A stretch of DNA of 64,000 nt from Pelagibius sp. (GCF_028281305.1 NZ_JANQKD010000012.1:1-64000), one strand, 5' to 3'. Counted from the first letter of the stretch, positions 18,037 through 26,981 are shown. Program-made: numbers and translations. The notes: generated by a model not told the origin, from the sequence alone.

Positions 18037-18078
18037 AGCTTCTTGCCAATACTAGCGATGCCGAACACACAGGTCGTT

Positions 18079-19230
18079 TTACTCATTGAATTCTATCCGC
18101 GGCTCTCGGAACTGCTCAATACGGTTGGGAAGGTCCGTAAGCTTGGGGACGATCCTGTCCGAGAGACTTATCGATCTCTTTATGAGCATGTTTGCGAAAG
18201 GCGAGTCACCTCGCCAGAGATCGCAGTGCGGGATATACGCTGCATGCAGTATATCAGCGAAATCAGACCTCCTTGACTTCATGCCAGAAGGGTCAAGGCG
18301 TTCCTTTACGTACGCAATGAAAACCTCATAAGTGTGGTGGCCTAAGATCTGCCAGAGGTCGGCATCCGGTTTGATAACTTGTTCGATTTCAAGCTTTTTC
18401 GATAGCTTAGACCTGATCTGTTTATGACCTCTTATGATGTCTAGAGGCATCTTCTCTCTGTACATGTCACGTTCGATTGCTTTCATATCCTCAATCGACT
18501 CTCTTGCTCTTTCCGCCTGGAGCCTCAAGGCAACAAACTTCTCCTCCATTGCAGCTGAAGCCGAGTGCATTTCCTTCGTAAAGGTGTTCGTCTTCCCCGC
18601 CATATCGAACCAGCTAACAATGTAAAGCACGGGATCTGTAACAATCTTAAGCAGCTCTCTGTTCGCTTCAGCTTCCGATATCTCACCAACCATAAACCTG
18701 AACAGGTACTGACCTTTCACAAACTTATCCGTAAGTGGCATTAGCCCTAGGTCAGCCTTGGTCAGATCCGCAAGCTGTGGAATTTGTCGAAGCGCCCGTC
18801 TCCTGTGTTTTACGTTCTTCAGAGCATTGCGCTGGGAGCGATTTGGGATCAGCTGTTTATTCGCTCCAATCTGCTTAATCCAAACAGCCTCCACCGTTCG
18901 GATATCGAAGGATCCTTGGATGTTTGGAAACCAGTATCCATCATAGGAGAAAACGGGCCCTTGATGAAACTCAGTCGGATGGCAAAACGCATTGGTTCCG
19001 CAAACCTCTTTCAGGACTTCAGCTCGCCTTACTCGGCTATGTCGATGCTCTTCATCAAAGTCCTGAATGAGTTCAGAAATGATAGGCCATGAGAACCCCA
19101 CTTCTATTGTGCCTCGGGCACTTTGTTCTTTCAGATATTCTTTCACTCGACGGACTTCTTTGTTCAAAGGGTCACCGCAAAAAGCTGCGTAGTCCGAAGT
19201 GTCTAGATATATCCGTACCGGTTGCTGCAT
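18079..19230 (-). CDS. Split PIN-like domain protein, putative nuclease (383 aa)
   Basis: A 383-residue protein with the acidic signature of PIN-like nucleases at its ends. The N-terminus has YLDTSDY (Asp10, Asp13) and WPIISELIQDF (Glu53); the C-terminus has SDFADILHAAYIPHCD (Asp323, Asp326, Asp337) followed by GDSPFAN. Between them lie about 260 mostly helical residues, including a charged, coiled-coil-like stretch near 215-290, far more than the 130-150 residues of VapC toxins. No antitoxin gene is beside it. Its GC is much lower than the flanks (25 of 60 bases in 18421-18480 against 44 of 60 in 20161-20220). It is wedged between uvrD and prmA, suggesting horizontal transfer. RNase activity and a defence role are inferred. 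Confidence 0.75.
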   Translation of the reverse strand: MQQPVRIYLDTSDYAAFCGDPLNKEVRRVKEYLKEQSARGTIEVGFSWPIISELIQDFDEEHRHSRVRRAEVLKEVCGTNAFCHPTEFHQGPVFSYDGYWFPNIQGSFDIRTVEAVWIKQIGANKQLIPNRSQRNALKNVKHRRRALRQIPQLADLTKADLGLMPLTDKFVKGQYLFRFMVGEISEAEANRELLKIVTDPVLYIVSWFDMAGKTNTFTKEMHSASAAMEEKFVALRLQAERARESIEDMKAIERDMYREKMPLDIIRGHKQIRSKLSKKLEIEQVIKPDADLWQILGHHTYEVFIAYVKERLDPSGMKSRRSDFADILHAAYIPHCDLWRGDSPFANMLIKRSISLSDRIVPKLTDLPNRIEQFREPRIEFNE

Positions 19231-19294
19231 TGCCTCAGCTTTGTTCCAGGGTGCTTAAGCTCTCTTCCTCATAGAGATTCGAGGTTCTGATTGC

Positions 19295-21610
19295 TCAGCC
19301 GGCCTGATCGGCAGGGACGACGAAGCTGGCGATGACTTTCTTGTCGCCGGCCTTGTCGAAGCGGATGTTGAGGCGCTCGCCCTCCACCGAGGCGATGGAG
19401 CCGTAGCCGAACTTCTGATGGAACACCCGGTCGCCGCGCTGGAAGGCGCCGCTGCCGATGGTCTCGATGCGCGTCGGCGTCACGTCGATAAAGGGGGCGC
19501 TCTCCTGGCCCTGGCGCGCCCGCGCCCGGCTGAGCCCCGGGCTCACCCGCGCCTCGCGCCAGGCGCCCATGCCTTCTCCCATCCCGCCGCCCATACCGCC
19601 AAAAGCGGAACTCGCGGCGCCGTAAATGCCTTGGTCGCTTTCCTGGGCGACATGCTCGCCCGGCAGCTCGTCGACAAAGCGCGAGGGAATGGCCGCGGCC
19701 CAGGAGCCGTGCATGCGCCGATTGGCGGCAAAGGAGATGATCACCCGCTTGCGCGCCCGTGTGAGCCCGACATAGGCGAGGCGGCGCTCCTCCTCCAGCC
19801 CGCGCCGGCCGGTCTCGTCGAGGGCGCGCTGGTTGGGGAACAGCCCCTCCTCCCAGCCCGGCAGGAAGACGGTGTCGAACTCCAGGCCCTTGGCCGCGTG
19901 CAGGGTCATGATGGTGATGACGTCCTGGCCTTCCTGGGAGATCGCCTCCATGACCAGGGAGACGTGCTCCAGGAAGCCGGCCAGGGTCTCGAACTCGCCC
20001 ATGGCGTTGACCAGTTCCTTCAGGTTCTCCAGCCGCCCGGGCGCCTCCAGGGATTTGTCGTTCAGCCACATCTCGGTATAGCCGGACTCCTCCAGCACCA
20101 GCTCCGCCAGTTCGGGGTGGGGCGTGGTCTCCGCCATCTCCCGCCAGCGGTCGAAGTCGGCCATCAGATTGCCCAGCGCGCGGCGGGCGGCGGGGCGCAG
20201 TTCGTCAGTGTCGAGCAGGCGCCGCACCGCCAGGGTGAGGGGCACGTTGCCGGCCCGCGCGGTCTGATAAAGCAGCTGCAGCGTGGCGTTGCCCAGGCCG
20301 CGCTTGGGCTTGTTCATGATGCGCTCGAAGGCGAGATCGTCGTCGAGCGACTGGATCACGCGCAGATAGGCCAAAGCGTCGCGGATCTCCATGCGCTCGT
20401 AGAAGCGCGGGCCGCCGACCACACGGTAGGGCAGGCCGAGGGTGATGAAGCGTTCCTCGAATTCCCGGGTCTGGGCGCCGGTGCGCACCAGGATGGCGAT
20501 CTCCTTCAGGTCCAGGTCCTTGTCCCGGGCCTGCATGGCCTCGATCTCCTCGCCGACGAAGCGGGCCTCGGCCTCGCCGTCCCAGAGGCCGCGCAGGCGG
20601 ATGAGCTCGCCCTCCTCGCCCTCGGTCCAGAGGGTCTTGCCCAGGCGGCCCTCGTTATGGGCGATGAGACCGGAGGCCGCGGCCAGGATGCGTCCGGTGG
20701 AGCGGTAGTTGCGCTCCAGGCGGACCACCTTGGCGCCGGGAAAGTCCTCCTCGAACCGCAGGATGTTGCCGACCTCGGCGCCGCGCCAGCCATAGATCGA
20801 CTGGTCGTCGTCACCGACGCAGCAGATGTTCTTGTGGCCCTGGGCGAGCAGGCGCAGCCAGAGGTACTGCGCCACGTTGGTGTCCTGGTATTCGTCGACC
20901 AGGATGTAGCGGAAGCGCCGGTGGTAGTCGGCCAGCACCTCCGGCTCGTTCTGAAAGAGCGTGAGGTTGTGCAGCAGCAGGTCGCCGAAGTCGCAGGCGT
21001 TGAGGGTTCTGAGGCGCTCCTGGTAGGTGGCGTAGAGCTCCACTGCGCGGCCGCGGGCGAAGTCCCCCGCCTCCCCTGCCGAGACCTTCTCCGGCGTCAG
21101 GCCGCGGTCCTTCCAGCGCTCGAAGATCGACAGCAGGGCCCGGGCCGGCCACTTCTTCTCGTCCACCGACTCGGCCTGCAGGATCTGCTTCACCAGGCGG
21201 ATCTGGTCGTCGGTGTCGAGGATGGTGAAGTTGCTGCGCAGGCCCACGGCCTCCGGATTGCGCCTGAGAATGCGCACCGCCATGGCATGGAAGGTGCCGA
21301 GCCACCAGCCCTCCACCGAGGGCCGTTCGAGCAGCGCGGCGACCCGATCCTTCATCTCCCGCGCCGCCTTGTTGGTGAAGGTGACCGCCAGGATCTCCCC
21401 CGGCGAGCGGGCGCGCCCGGTCATCAGCAGGTGCGCCAGGCGCGTGGTCAGAACGCGGGTCTTGCCGGTGCCGGCACCGGCCAGCACCAGAACCGGACCG
21501 TCCAGCGCCTCGACGGCGGCGCGCTGGCCCTCGTTAAGGGCGTCGAGATAGGGATAAGGCTGGGGGGCCATGGGGCCCGCCCCGGGTTCCGAGACTTGAG
21601 GATCTGACAT
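19295..21610 (-). CDS. uvrD: UvrD/PcrA-type superfamily 1 DNA helicase
   Basis: A 771-residue 3'-5' DNA helicase for mismatch and nucleotide excision repair. SF1 motifs appear in order: GPVLVLAGAGTGKTRVL (Walker A), TFTNKAAREMK, DFGDLL, VDEYQDTN (Walker B), DDDQSIYGWRGA, RLERNYRS, TLHAAKGLEFD and YVGLTRAR. A Gly/Met-rich linker leads to a C-terminal RGDRVFHQKFGYG domain, a PcrA/UvrD tail for protein contacts. The start at 21610 has AAGGAGG upstream on the minus strand; the open frame continues leftwards of the gene start without a ribosome site. The downstream neighbour is the foreign PIN-like gene. Confidence 0.96.
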   Translation of the reverse strand: MSDPQVSEPGAGPMAPQPYPYLDALNEGQRAAVEALDGPVLVLAGAGTGKTRVLTTRLAHLLMTGRARSPGEILAVTFTNKAAREMKDRVAALLERPSVEGWWLGTFHAMAVRILRRNPEAVGLRSNFTILDTDDQIRLVKQILQAESVDEKKWPARALLSIFERWKDRGLTPEKVSAGEAGDFARGRAVELYATYQERLRTLNACDFGDLLLHNLTLFQNEPEVLADYHRRFRYILVDEYQDTNVAQYLWLRLLAQGHKNICCVGDDDQSIYGWRGAEVGNILRFEEDFPGAKVVRLERNYRSTGRILAAASGLIAHNEGRLGKTLWTEGEEGELIRLRGLWDGEAEARFVGEEIEAMQARDKDLDLKEIAILVRTGAQTREFEERFITLGLPYRVVGGPRFYERMEIRDALAYLRVIQSLDDDLAFERIMNKPKRGLGNATLQLLYQTARAGNVPLTLAVRRLLDTDELRPAARRALGNLMADFDRWREMAETTPHPELAELVLEESGYTEMWLNDKSLEAPGRLENLKELVNAMGEFETLAGFLEHVSLVMEAISQEGQDVITIMTLHAAKGLEFDTVFLPGWEEGLFPNQRALDETGRRGLEEERRLAYVGLTRARKRVIISFAANRRMHGSWAAAIPSRFVDELPGEHVAQESDQGIYGAASSAFGGMGGGMGEGMGAWREARVSPGLSRARARQGQESAPFIDVTPTRIETIGSGAFQRGDRVFHQKFGYGSIASVEGERLNIRFDKAGDKKVIASFVVPADQAG

Positions 21611-21772
21611 GCCCTCCTTATAGCGTAAGGCGGGCGGCCGCTCACGCGCGGAAACGGCCCCCCGCCGGGCAACTGACGCGCCCCTGCCAAAGGCCGGCGG
21701 CAGGCCGGCCTTGACCGGAGCCGGCGCTGCGCCTTTCATGCCGCCGTCGCCCTCCCTCACAGGACTCCCCCG

Positions 21773-22912
21773 ATGCCCCCCAGGACCGAGACCATCCCCC
21801 TGCTCCCCGCCAGCCCCGGTACCAGCCGCGTACTGACAGTCCATCGTTTCGGGCAGCCGGGCGCGCGGCCCAAGGCCTATCTGCAGGCTTCGCTCCACGC
21901 CGACGAGACGCCGGGGCTCCTGGTGCTGCATCACCTCCACGGCCTGCTGGCGGCGGCCGAGGCGCGTGGCGAGATCCGCGGCGAGATCGTCCTGGTGCCC
22001 TATGCCAATCCCATCGGCCTCGCCCAGTTCGCCAACGGCATGCACCTCGGGCGCTACGAGGCCGGCGGCGGCGGCAACTTCAACCGTAACTGGCCGGACC
22101 TCTATGCCCCGATCGTCGACGGCCTGGAGGACAGACTGGGGAGCGACGAAGCGGCCAACGTGGAGGCGATCCGCGCCGCGCAGCGCGCCCACCTGGAGGC
22201 CCAGGAGCCGGGCAGCGAACTGGAGTCGCTGCGGCTGGCCCTGGCCTCGCTCGCGGTCGATGCCGATCTGGTCTGGGATCTGCACTGCGACGACGAATCC
22301 CTGATGCACCTCTTCCTCATCCCGGCGCATTGGCCCCAGGCGGCAGACTTCGCCGCCGATCTCGGCTGCCGGGCAGTGCTGCTGGCCGAGGATTCCGGCG
22401 GCAACTCCTTCGACGAGACCTTCTCCACGCCCTGGACGCGGCTTGCCAAACACTATCCGCAGCACCCCATTCCCGCCGCCTGCCTCGCCGCGACCGTGGA
22501 GCTGCGCGGCTTCGCCGACGTCGACGATGCCACAGCCGCCGGTGACGCCCAGGCCCTGTTTCACAGCCTGCAGCGCTTCGGCGTTGTCGCCGGCGATCCG
22601 CCGCCGCCGCCGACCCTGCGCTGCCAGGCCACAGCCCTGGATGCGACCGATTCGGTGCGCGCGCCGGCAACCGGCGTGCTGGCCTACACCGTGCAGTTGG
22701 GCGACGAAGTGGAAGCAGGGGACGTGATCGCCTGGATCGTGGATCCGACAGCAGTGCCGGAGCATGCGCGCCTGCCCGTCACCACCCGCGCCTCGGGCCT
22801 CGTGCTGTCGCGCCGCAGCCAGCGCTACGCGCGCCCGGGCATGCCCATTGCCAAGGTGGTCGGAGAGGATGCGCTGCCGCACCGCCAGGGCGATTATCTG
22901 TTGGAGGACTGA
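21773..22912 (+). CDS. Succinylglutamate desuccinylase/aspartoacylase-family protein
   Basis: A 379-residue zinc-dependent amidohydrolase of the AstE/AspA (M14-like) family. The zinc site is seen in LQASLHADETPG (His and Glu) and DLHCDDE (second His); the substrate-binding FNRNWPD matches the conserved RNW element. The C-terminal 80 residues (RAPATGVLAYTVQLGDEVEAGD) look like a biotinyl/lipoyl-type barrel found in this subgroup. The real substrate, an N-acyl amino acid or related amide, is not known. It diverges from uvrD with about 160 bp between. Confidence 0.87.
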   Translation: MPPRTETIPLLPASPGTSRVLTVHRFGQPGARPKAYLQASLHADETPGLLVLHHLHGLLAAAEARGEIRGEIVLVPYANPIGLAQFANGMHLGRYEAGGGGNFNRNWPDLYAPIVDGLEDRLGSDEAANVEAIRAAQRAHLEAQEPGSELESLRLALASLAVDADLVWDLHCDDESLMHLFLIPAHWPQAADFAADLGCRAVLLAEDSGGNSFDETFSTPWTRLAKHYPQHPIPAACLAATVELRGFADVDDATAAGDAQALFHSLQRFGVVAGDPPPPPTLRCQATALDATDSVRAPATGVLAYTVQLGDEVEAGDVIAWIVDPTAVPEHARLPVTTRASGLVLSRRSQRYARPGMPIAKVVGEDALPHRQGDYLLED

Positions 22913-23044
22913 CGGCAGCCGTCCTTGCCGCGGGCATCGACGCAGGCCGCGACGACTTCCAACCACCCGGATCAGAACTCAGTAAGGAACGAAACGGCAC
23001 GGCGCCACCGCACTGTGGAGGCCGCCGTCCGTTGGCGGTTCGCT

Positions 23045-23578
23045 TCAGGATGCCATGGCAAGGTCGTGAACCACTATGGCCGCTATCGGGGCGGCTGACA
23101 GCACGAGACCCGCAGCGCGGAGCGGGCGCAGCGACTTCCGGCTGCCGAACACGGCAATCAGCACGAAGCCAAGAGCGACGAAGGCCACGACCCAGAGATA
23201 GGCAACGGAAGCAGAGCCAGCGAAAGCCGCCAGCAGCAAAAGCAGGAGCAGATAGGCCATGAGCGAGCGAATGCCGAGATTGGGCGGTTCTGAACTGGCC
23301 GCATGAAGCAGAACCAACAGCCCTGGAACGAAACAGAGGGCAAAGGCAAAACCGGTATCGTGCGTCTTCAACTCCTCCAGGAACCGTGCTTGGGAATCGC
23401 CGACGACGATGAGCGGCACCGCCAGAAGAACAAGGCCCGCGAGCGCACTGGGAACCGACTTCTTCGCCCAGGCAAACTGCAGCACCGCCAATCCCGGCAG
23501 GAACGTTGCCACGAACCCGGCAAGCAGAAAGAGCCCCGACATGGCGGCGGCCATAACGATGCCAACGACGGCGACCAA
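23045..23578 (-). CDS. Hypothetical integral membrane protein
   Basis: A 177-residue very hydrophobic protein with about five or six membrane spans (for example AAAMSGLFLLAGFVATFL and LLLLLLLAAFAGSASVAYLW). No catalytic or transport motif is recognised. TTG at 23576-23578 has GGGAGGAA at good spacing; an ATG eight codons later (23554) is the alternative start. It stands alone between a rightward gene and the promoter of the HtrA-like gene. Membrane-protein composition supports coding, but the family is unknown to me. Confidence 0.6.
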   Translation of the reverse strand: MVAVVGIVMAAAMSGLFLLAGFVATFLPGLAVLQFAWAKKSVPSALAGLVLLAVPLIVVGDSQARFLEELKTHDTGFAFALCFVPGLLVLLHAASSEPPNLGIRSLMAYLLLLLLLAAFAGSASVAYLWVVAFVALGFVLIAVFGSRKSLRPLRAAGLVLSAAPIAAIVVHDLAMAS

Positions 23579-23827
23579 GAAGCAGTTCCTCCCTCGGATG
23601 CGGTCTCAGACACGAGCAGAGGGGCTCAAGACGCGCCCCATAGATGCAATCCTAAGAAGAATTCGTATCAGTATATTCCTCCGATTCGGTAAACGGTGCG
23701 AAGGATTGCAGGGCTCCAGGAACCTGTTTGACCACTGACAAAAGCAACAATACCGCCACACTCCCGGTGATCCCGTGCTATGGTTAATCAAACGCAGGGG
23801 GAAACGCCGCAACCATAGGAGAGCGGC

Positions 23828-24844
23828 ATGTGGACAGAAGCTCACGGCCTGCCGAAGGCATGCCCCCGGTCATTCGCGACCCTGCGAACTCTCGCGTTTT
23901 TCAGCCTCCTTCTGCTTCTCGGGCTGGCGACCCTGCCGGCCACCGCCAACCCGCTGAGCGCGGTCGTCACTGTGCGCGCCGAGGTCCCGCCCGATGCCCG
24001 CACCGCGAGAACGCTGGGCACCGAACGGGAAGGCGGCGGCGTCGTCATCAGCGACGACGGCCTGGTGCTGACGATCGGCTATCTGATCCTCGAGGCCGTG
24101 CAGGCAGAGATCCAGTTGCAGGACGGCGCAACGATCCCGGCAGAGATTGTCGCCTATGACTACGATACGGGCTTCGGCCTGCTGCGCCCGGCAACGCCCC
24201 TGAACGTCGCGCCGATCGAGCTCGGTGATTCCGACGACCTTCCGGCGCAGACCCAGGTCCTGGTCGCCGGCCCGGACGGGCCGAGCCCGGCGATGGTGGT
24301 CTCCCGGCGGGAGTTCGCAGGATACTGGGAGTACCTGCTGGACAGCGCCATCTTCACCGCCCCGCCCTACCGCAGCTTCGGCGGTGCAGCGCTGATCGGC
24401 GCCGACGGGCGTCTCCTGGGCATCGGCTCGCTGATTGTCGGCGATGCCCTGACCGAAGGCGGACAGTTCCCCGGCAACATGTTCGTACCGATCTCGCTTT
24501 TGGAGCCGATCATGGAAGACCTGATGCGCCAGGGACGCGCCGGTGGCCCGGCCAAACCCTGGCTCGGCCTCTTCACCGAAGAGGTCCGCGGCAGGGTCTT
24601 CATCAACCGGGTCTCCCCGGAGGGGCCCGCCGCCTCGGCCGGCATCACGGAGAACGACATCATCGTCGCCGTGCAGGGCGAGCCGGTCAGCACGCTCGCC
24701 GACTTCTATCGCAAGGTCTGGGCGCTGGGCAGTGCCGGGATCGACGTGCCCCTGACCGTCCTGAAGGGCGACAACGGCTTTCGCGAAGTCTCCATCAAGT
24801 CGGGCGACCGCTACGACTATCTGAAGCTCAACCCGACCTACTAA
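23828..24844 (+). CDS. HtrA/DegP-like exported protein with inactive protease domain and PDZ domain
   Basis: A 338-residue exported protein with an N-terminal hydrophobic signal (about 20-40, LFFSLLLLLGLATLPATA-like), a trypsin-like DegP domain (about 45-225) and one PDZ domain (about 240-325, WLGLFTEEVRGRVFINRV). The fold markers of HtrA remain, but each catalytic residue is gone: LTIGYLI has Tyr85 for His, DTGFGLL has Gly115 for Asp, and RSFGGA has Phe184 for the nucleophilic Ser. It therefore cannot be a serine protease of the usual kind; a chaperone, binding or sensing role in the periplasm is inferred. A clear terminator follows. Confidence 0.85.
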   Translation: MWTEAHGLPKACPRSFATLRTLAFFSLLLLLGLATLPATANPLSAVVTVRAEVPPDARTARTLGTEREGGGVVISDDGLVLTIGYLILEAVQAEIQLQDGATIPAEIVAYDYDTGFGLLRPATPLNVAPIELGDSDDLPAQTQVLVAGPDGPSPAMVVSRREFAGYWEYLLDSAIFTAPPYRSFGGAALIGADGRLLGIGSLIVGDALTEGGQFPGNMFVPISLLEPIMEDLMRQGRAGGPAKPWLGLFTEEVRGRVFINRVSPEGPAASAGITENDIIVAVQGEPVSTLADFYRKVWALGSAGIDVPLTVLKGDNGFREVSIKSGDRYDYLKLNPTY

Positions 24845-24899
24845 GCGCCCAACCCAGTAGGCGCCCAACCCAGTGGACGAAGGTTTTCGCACAACAGTC

Positions 24900-24922
24900 G
24901 GGACCCGCGCGACGCGGGTCCC
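24900..24922 (+). terminator. Intrinsic terminator after the HtrA-like gene
   Basis: A perfect 10-bp stem (24900-24909 with 24913-24922) around a 3-nt loop, followed by TTCCGTTT. It lies 56 bases after the stop of the rightward gene and 60 bases before the stop of the convergent methyltransferase gene. Confidence 0.8.
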
Positions 24923-24982
24923 TTCCGTTTGGGGCGAACCAAGAGTTCCGGCAGGCCTTGGCCTGACCGGACGCTCATGGGA

Positions 24983-25813
24983 TCAGGCTTTGCGAATCAC
25001 CACTTCGACGTATTCCGACGGCAGCACCAGGGTGCCGTCGGTCGCGGTGTTGAAGCGCGTCAACAGGGCGCGCAGATCGGCCTCCAGGCCGTCGCTGGCC
25101 TCGCCGAGCGCGAGATAGGCCTTATGAATGGGGCCGTAGTAGCTGCGAAAGACATCAATGAAGTGGTCAACGGAAAGATAGCGGAAGGTGAAATGGCGCG
25201 GCGTCACGTCGATGGAAACCGCGGCGTCGCCGAAGAGGTCCTGCAAGGCCTGCTCCGTGCCCCAGCGCGCGGGAGACTGCACGCCTTCGGGCGGCGGCAG
25301 GTACTTGCCGATGGTCTTGAAGACCTGGCCGATAAAGCCCTCCGGCGTCCAGTTGGCCAGTGCGATCAGCCCGCCGGAACGGCAGACCCTGGCCATCTCC
25401 GCCGCGGCCTTGGCCTGGTCCGGTGTGAACATCACGCCGTAGGTGGACAGCACCGCATCGAAGCTGGCGTCGGGATAGGGCAGCGCCTCGGCATCGGCCA
25501 GTTCGAAGGCCACCTCCAGGCGCTCCGCCGCCGCCCGGGCACGGGCCTTGTCGAGCAGCGTCTCGACGTAGTCGGTGGAGGTGACCCGGCAGAAGCGGCG
25601 CGCGGCGGCCAGGGTGGCATTGCCGTTGCCGGCGGCCACGTCCAGAACCTGGGCGCCAGGGCGCAGGTTCGCGGTCTCGCAGAGCTGCTCGCCGACGATC
25701 TGCAGGGTGGTGCCGATGATGGCGTAGTCGCCGGAGGCCCAGGCGGCCTGCTGCTTGGCCTTTACCGCATCCAATCCCGCGGCAGGTTGGGTTTGTTGCA
25801 GGGCAACAGTCAT
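24983..25813 (-). CDS. Class I SAM-dependent methyltransferase
   Basis: A 276-residue methyltransferase. The SAM-binding motif VLDVAAGNGNATLAAAR is followed by TDYVETLLDKARARA, ADAEALPYPDASFD and a conserved YGVMFTPD, the layout of UbiE-like small-molecule methyltransferases. The N-terminal KAKQQAAWASGDYAIIG is typical of a subgroup often paired with a regulator. It diverges from an HxlR-family regulator with 190 bp between, which contains several related half-sites; the regulator probably controls it. The substrate is unknown. Confidence 0.9.
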   Translation of the reverse strand: MTVALQQTQPAAGLDAVKAKQQAAWASGDYAIIGTTLQIVGEQLCETANLRPGAQVLDVAAGNGNATLAAARRFCRVTSTDYVETLLDKARARAAAERLEVAFELADAEALPYPDASFDAVLSTYGVMFTPDQAKAAAEMARVCRSGGLIALANWTPEGFIGQVFKTIGKYLPPPEGVQSPARWGTEQALQDLFGDAAVSIDVTPRHFTFRYLSVDHFIDVFRSYYGPIHKAYLALGEASDGLEADLRALLTRFNTATDGTLVLPSEYVEVVIRKA

Positions 25814-25912
25814 GGTGTCAGTTCCTTAAAGATGCGCCGATGACCGGGCTGGTTCCCCGGGGCGCGTAGAGCGGCGAGAGGGGAGATGTCACAGACCGTC
25901 CCGACCGCTCCA

Positions 25913-25949
25913 GTTCAGAAACTGAATCGACCCGGTATAGATTCTGAAC
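25913..25949. promoter_or_regulatory. Candidate HxlR operator (repeated TTCAG/CTGAA half-sites)
   Basis: GTTCAGAA at 25913-25920 and TTCTGAAC at 25942-25949 are perfect inverted repeats 21 bases apart. CTGAA at 25922-25926 forms a third half-site with the first (TTCAG-AAA-CTGAA). The element lies between the divergent starts of the methyltransferase and HxlR genes. Its binding by the HxlR protein is inferred. Confidence 0.55.
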
Positions 25950-26003
25950 CGGGGACTCGGCTAAAATCGGGGCGGGAGATGAACGCAGAACGGAAAGAGT
26001 CCG

Positions 26004-26702
26004 ATGACCAGCGGCAGCTATCAGCAGTTCTGTCCGGTCTCCATGGCCGCGGAAATCCTTTGCACGCGCTGGACGATGGTGCTGGTGCGCGAACTCGTGG
26101 CCGGCACGACCCGCTTCAACGACCTGCGCCGCGGCATGCCGCGGATGTCGCCGGCGCTGCTGTCGAAACGCCTGAAAGAGCTGGAAGATAACGGCATTGT
26201 GAAGAAGATGCCCGTCGCGGGGGAGCCCGGCGTGATGGAGTATCACCTCACCCCCTCCGGCAAGGAACTGGGCCCGATCGTCGAAGCAATGGGGATCTGG
26301 GGACAGCGCTGGACGGAGACCCAGCCGCAACTGGAGAAGCTGGACGCCGGTCTGCTGATGTGGGACATGCGCCGCAACATCCAGGTGCCCGAACTGCCGC
26401 GCCAGCGCAGCGTGATTCAGTTCATCTACCCGGAGCGCCGTGTGACGGAGCGCAACTGGTGGCTGGTTGTGGACCCCAAGGAGGGCGTCGACCTCTGCAT
26501 GGTCGAACCGGGCTTCGACGTCGACCTCTTCGTACACACCGACCTGCGCACCATGACGGCCATCTGGATGGGGCTTGAACCTATGGCCAAGGCGATCGAG
26601 GACGAACGCATGGTACTGACCGGCGACAAAGCGCTGCAGAAAAGCATGCTGAAGTGGCTCGGCCTCAACCGCCTCGCATCCGTGCCGAAACAGGTGGCTT
26701 GA
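26004..26702 (+). CDS. HxlR-family transcriptional regulator
   Basis: A 232-residue regulator. The N-terminal winged helix has the HxlR hallmarks: the Cys in QFCPVSMAAEIL, TRWTMVLVRELVAGTTRFNDLRR split across residues about 21-44, and MSPALLSKRLKELEDNGIV. The usual HxlR length is 100-150; this one carries an extra 110-residue C-terminal domain that looks like an SCP2/sterol-carrier-like ligand domain (GFDVDLFVHTDLRTMTAIWMG). It diverges from the methyltransferase gene. Ligand and targets are not known. Confidence 0.88.
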   Translation: MTSGSYQQFCPVSMAAEILCTRWTMVLVRELVAGTTRFNDLRRGMPRMSPALLSKRLKELEDNGIVKKMPVAGEPGVMEYHLTPSGKELGPIVEAMGIWGQRWTETQPQLEKLDAGLLMWDMRRNIQVPELPRQRSVIQFIYPERRVTERNWWLVVDPKEGVDLCMVEPGFDVDLFVHTDLRTMTAIWMGLEPMAKAIEDERMVLTGDKALQKSMLKWLGLNRLASVPKQVA

Positions 26703-26771
26703 CCTTGCAGAGGGCTGCCCATGTTCCGCAAAGACGGACGCCGGAGGCGCCGAGCCCTCCGTTCCGGGCCG

Positions 26772-26981
26772 CTAACTGCGGAAAAAGGCCGTTACGGGAA
26801 GATCGAGTAGTTCCGCGAGACGGTACAGCAATCCCGCCGGCATCCGCTCGCGGTCCTCTTCGAACCGCCTGACCTGCTCCGCACTGATGCCCAGCATCCT
26901 GCCCACCTCGTCGCGGCTGAGATTGCGCTCCTCACGCGCCTGGCTGATCAGCTTTCCTAGCCGACAGTCTTCCGGTGTCAC
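26772..26981 (-). CDS. Small XRE-type helix-turn-helix protein
   Basis: A protein of about 69 residues that is almost only a Cro/C1-type helix-turn-helix: LISQAREERNLSRDEVGRML then ISAEQVRRFEEDRERMPAG and LYRLAELLDLP. The GTG at 26979-26981 with GGGAG upstream is preferred; an in-frame TTG at 27041 would add 20 residues of poor composition. Such single-domain proteins act as repressors or as antitoxins, but no toxin partner is adjacent. It diverges from the LysR-like gene on the right. Confidence 0.75.
   Translation of the reverse strand: MTPEDCRLGKLISQAREERNLSRDEVGRMLGISAEQVRRFEEDRERMPAGLLYRLAELLDLPVTAFFRS

Noticed and set aside
19418-21607. 729-codon open frame opposite uvrD
   Set aside because: No domain or ribosome site; typical antisense frame in GC-rich coding DNA.
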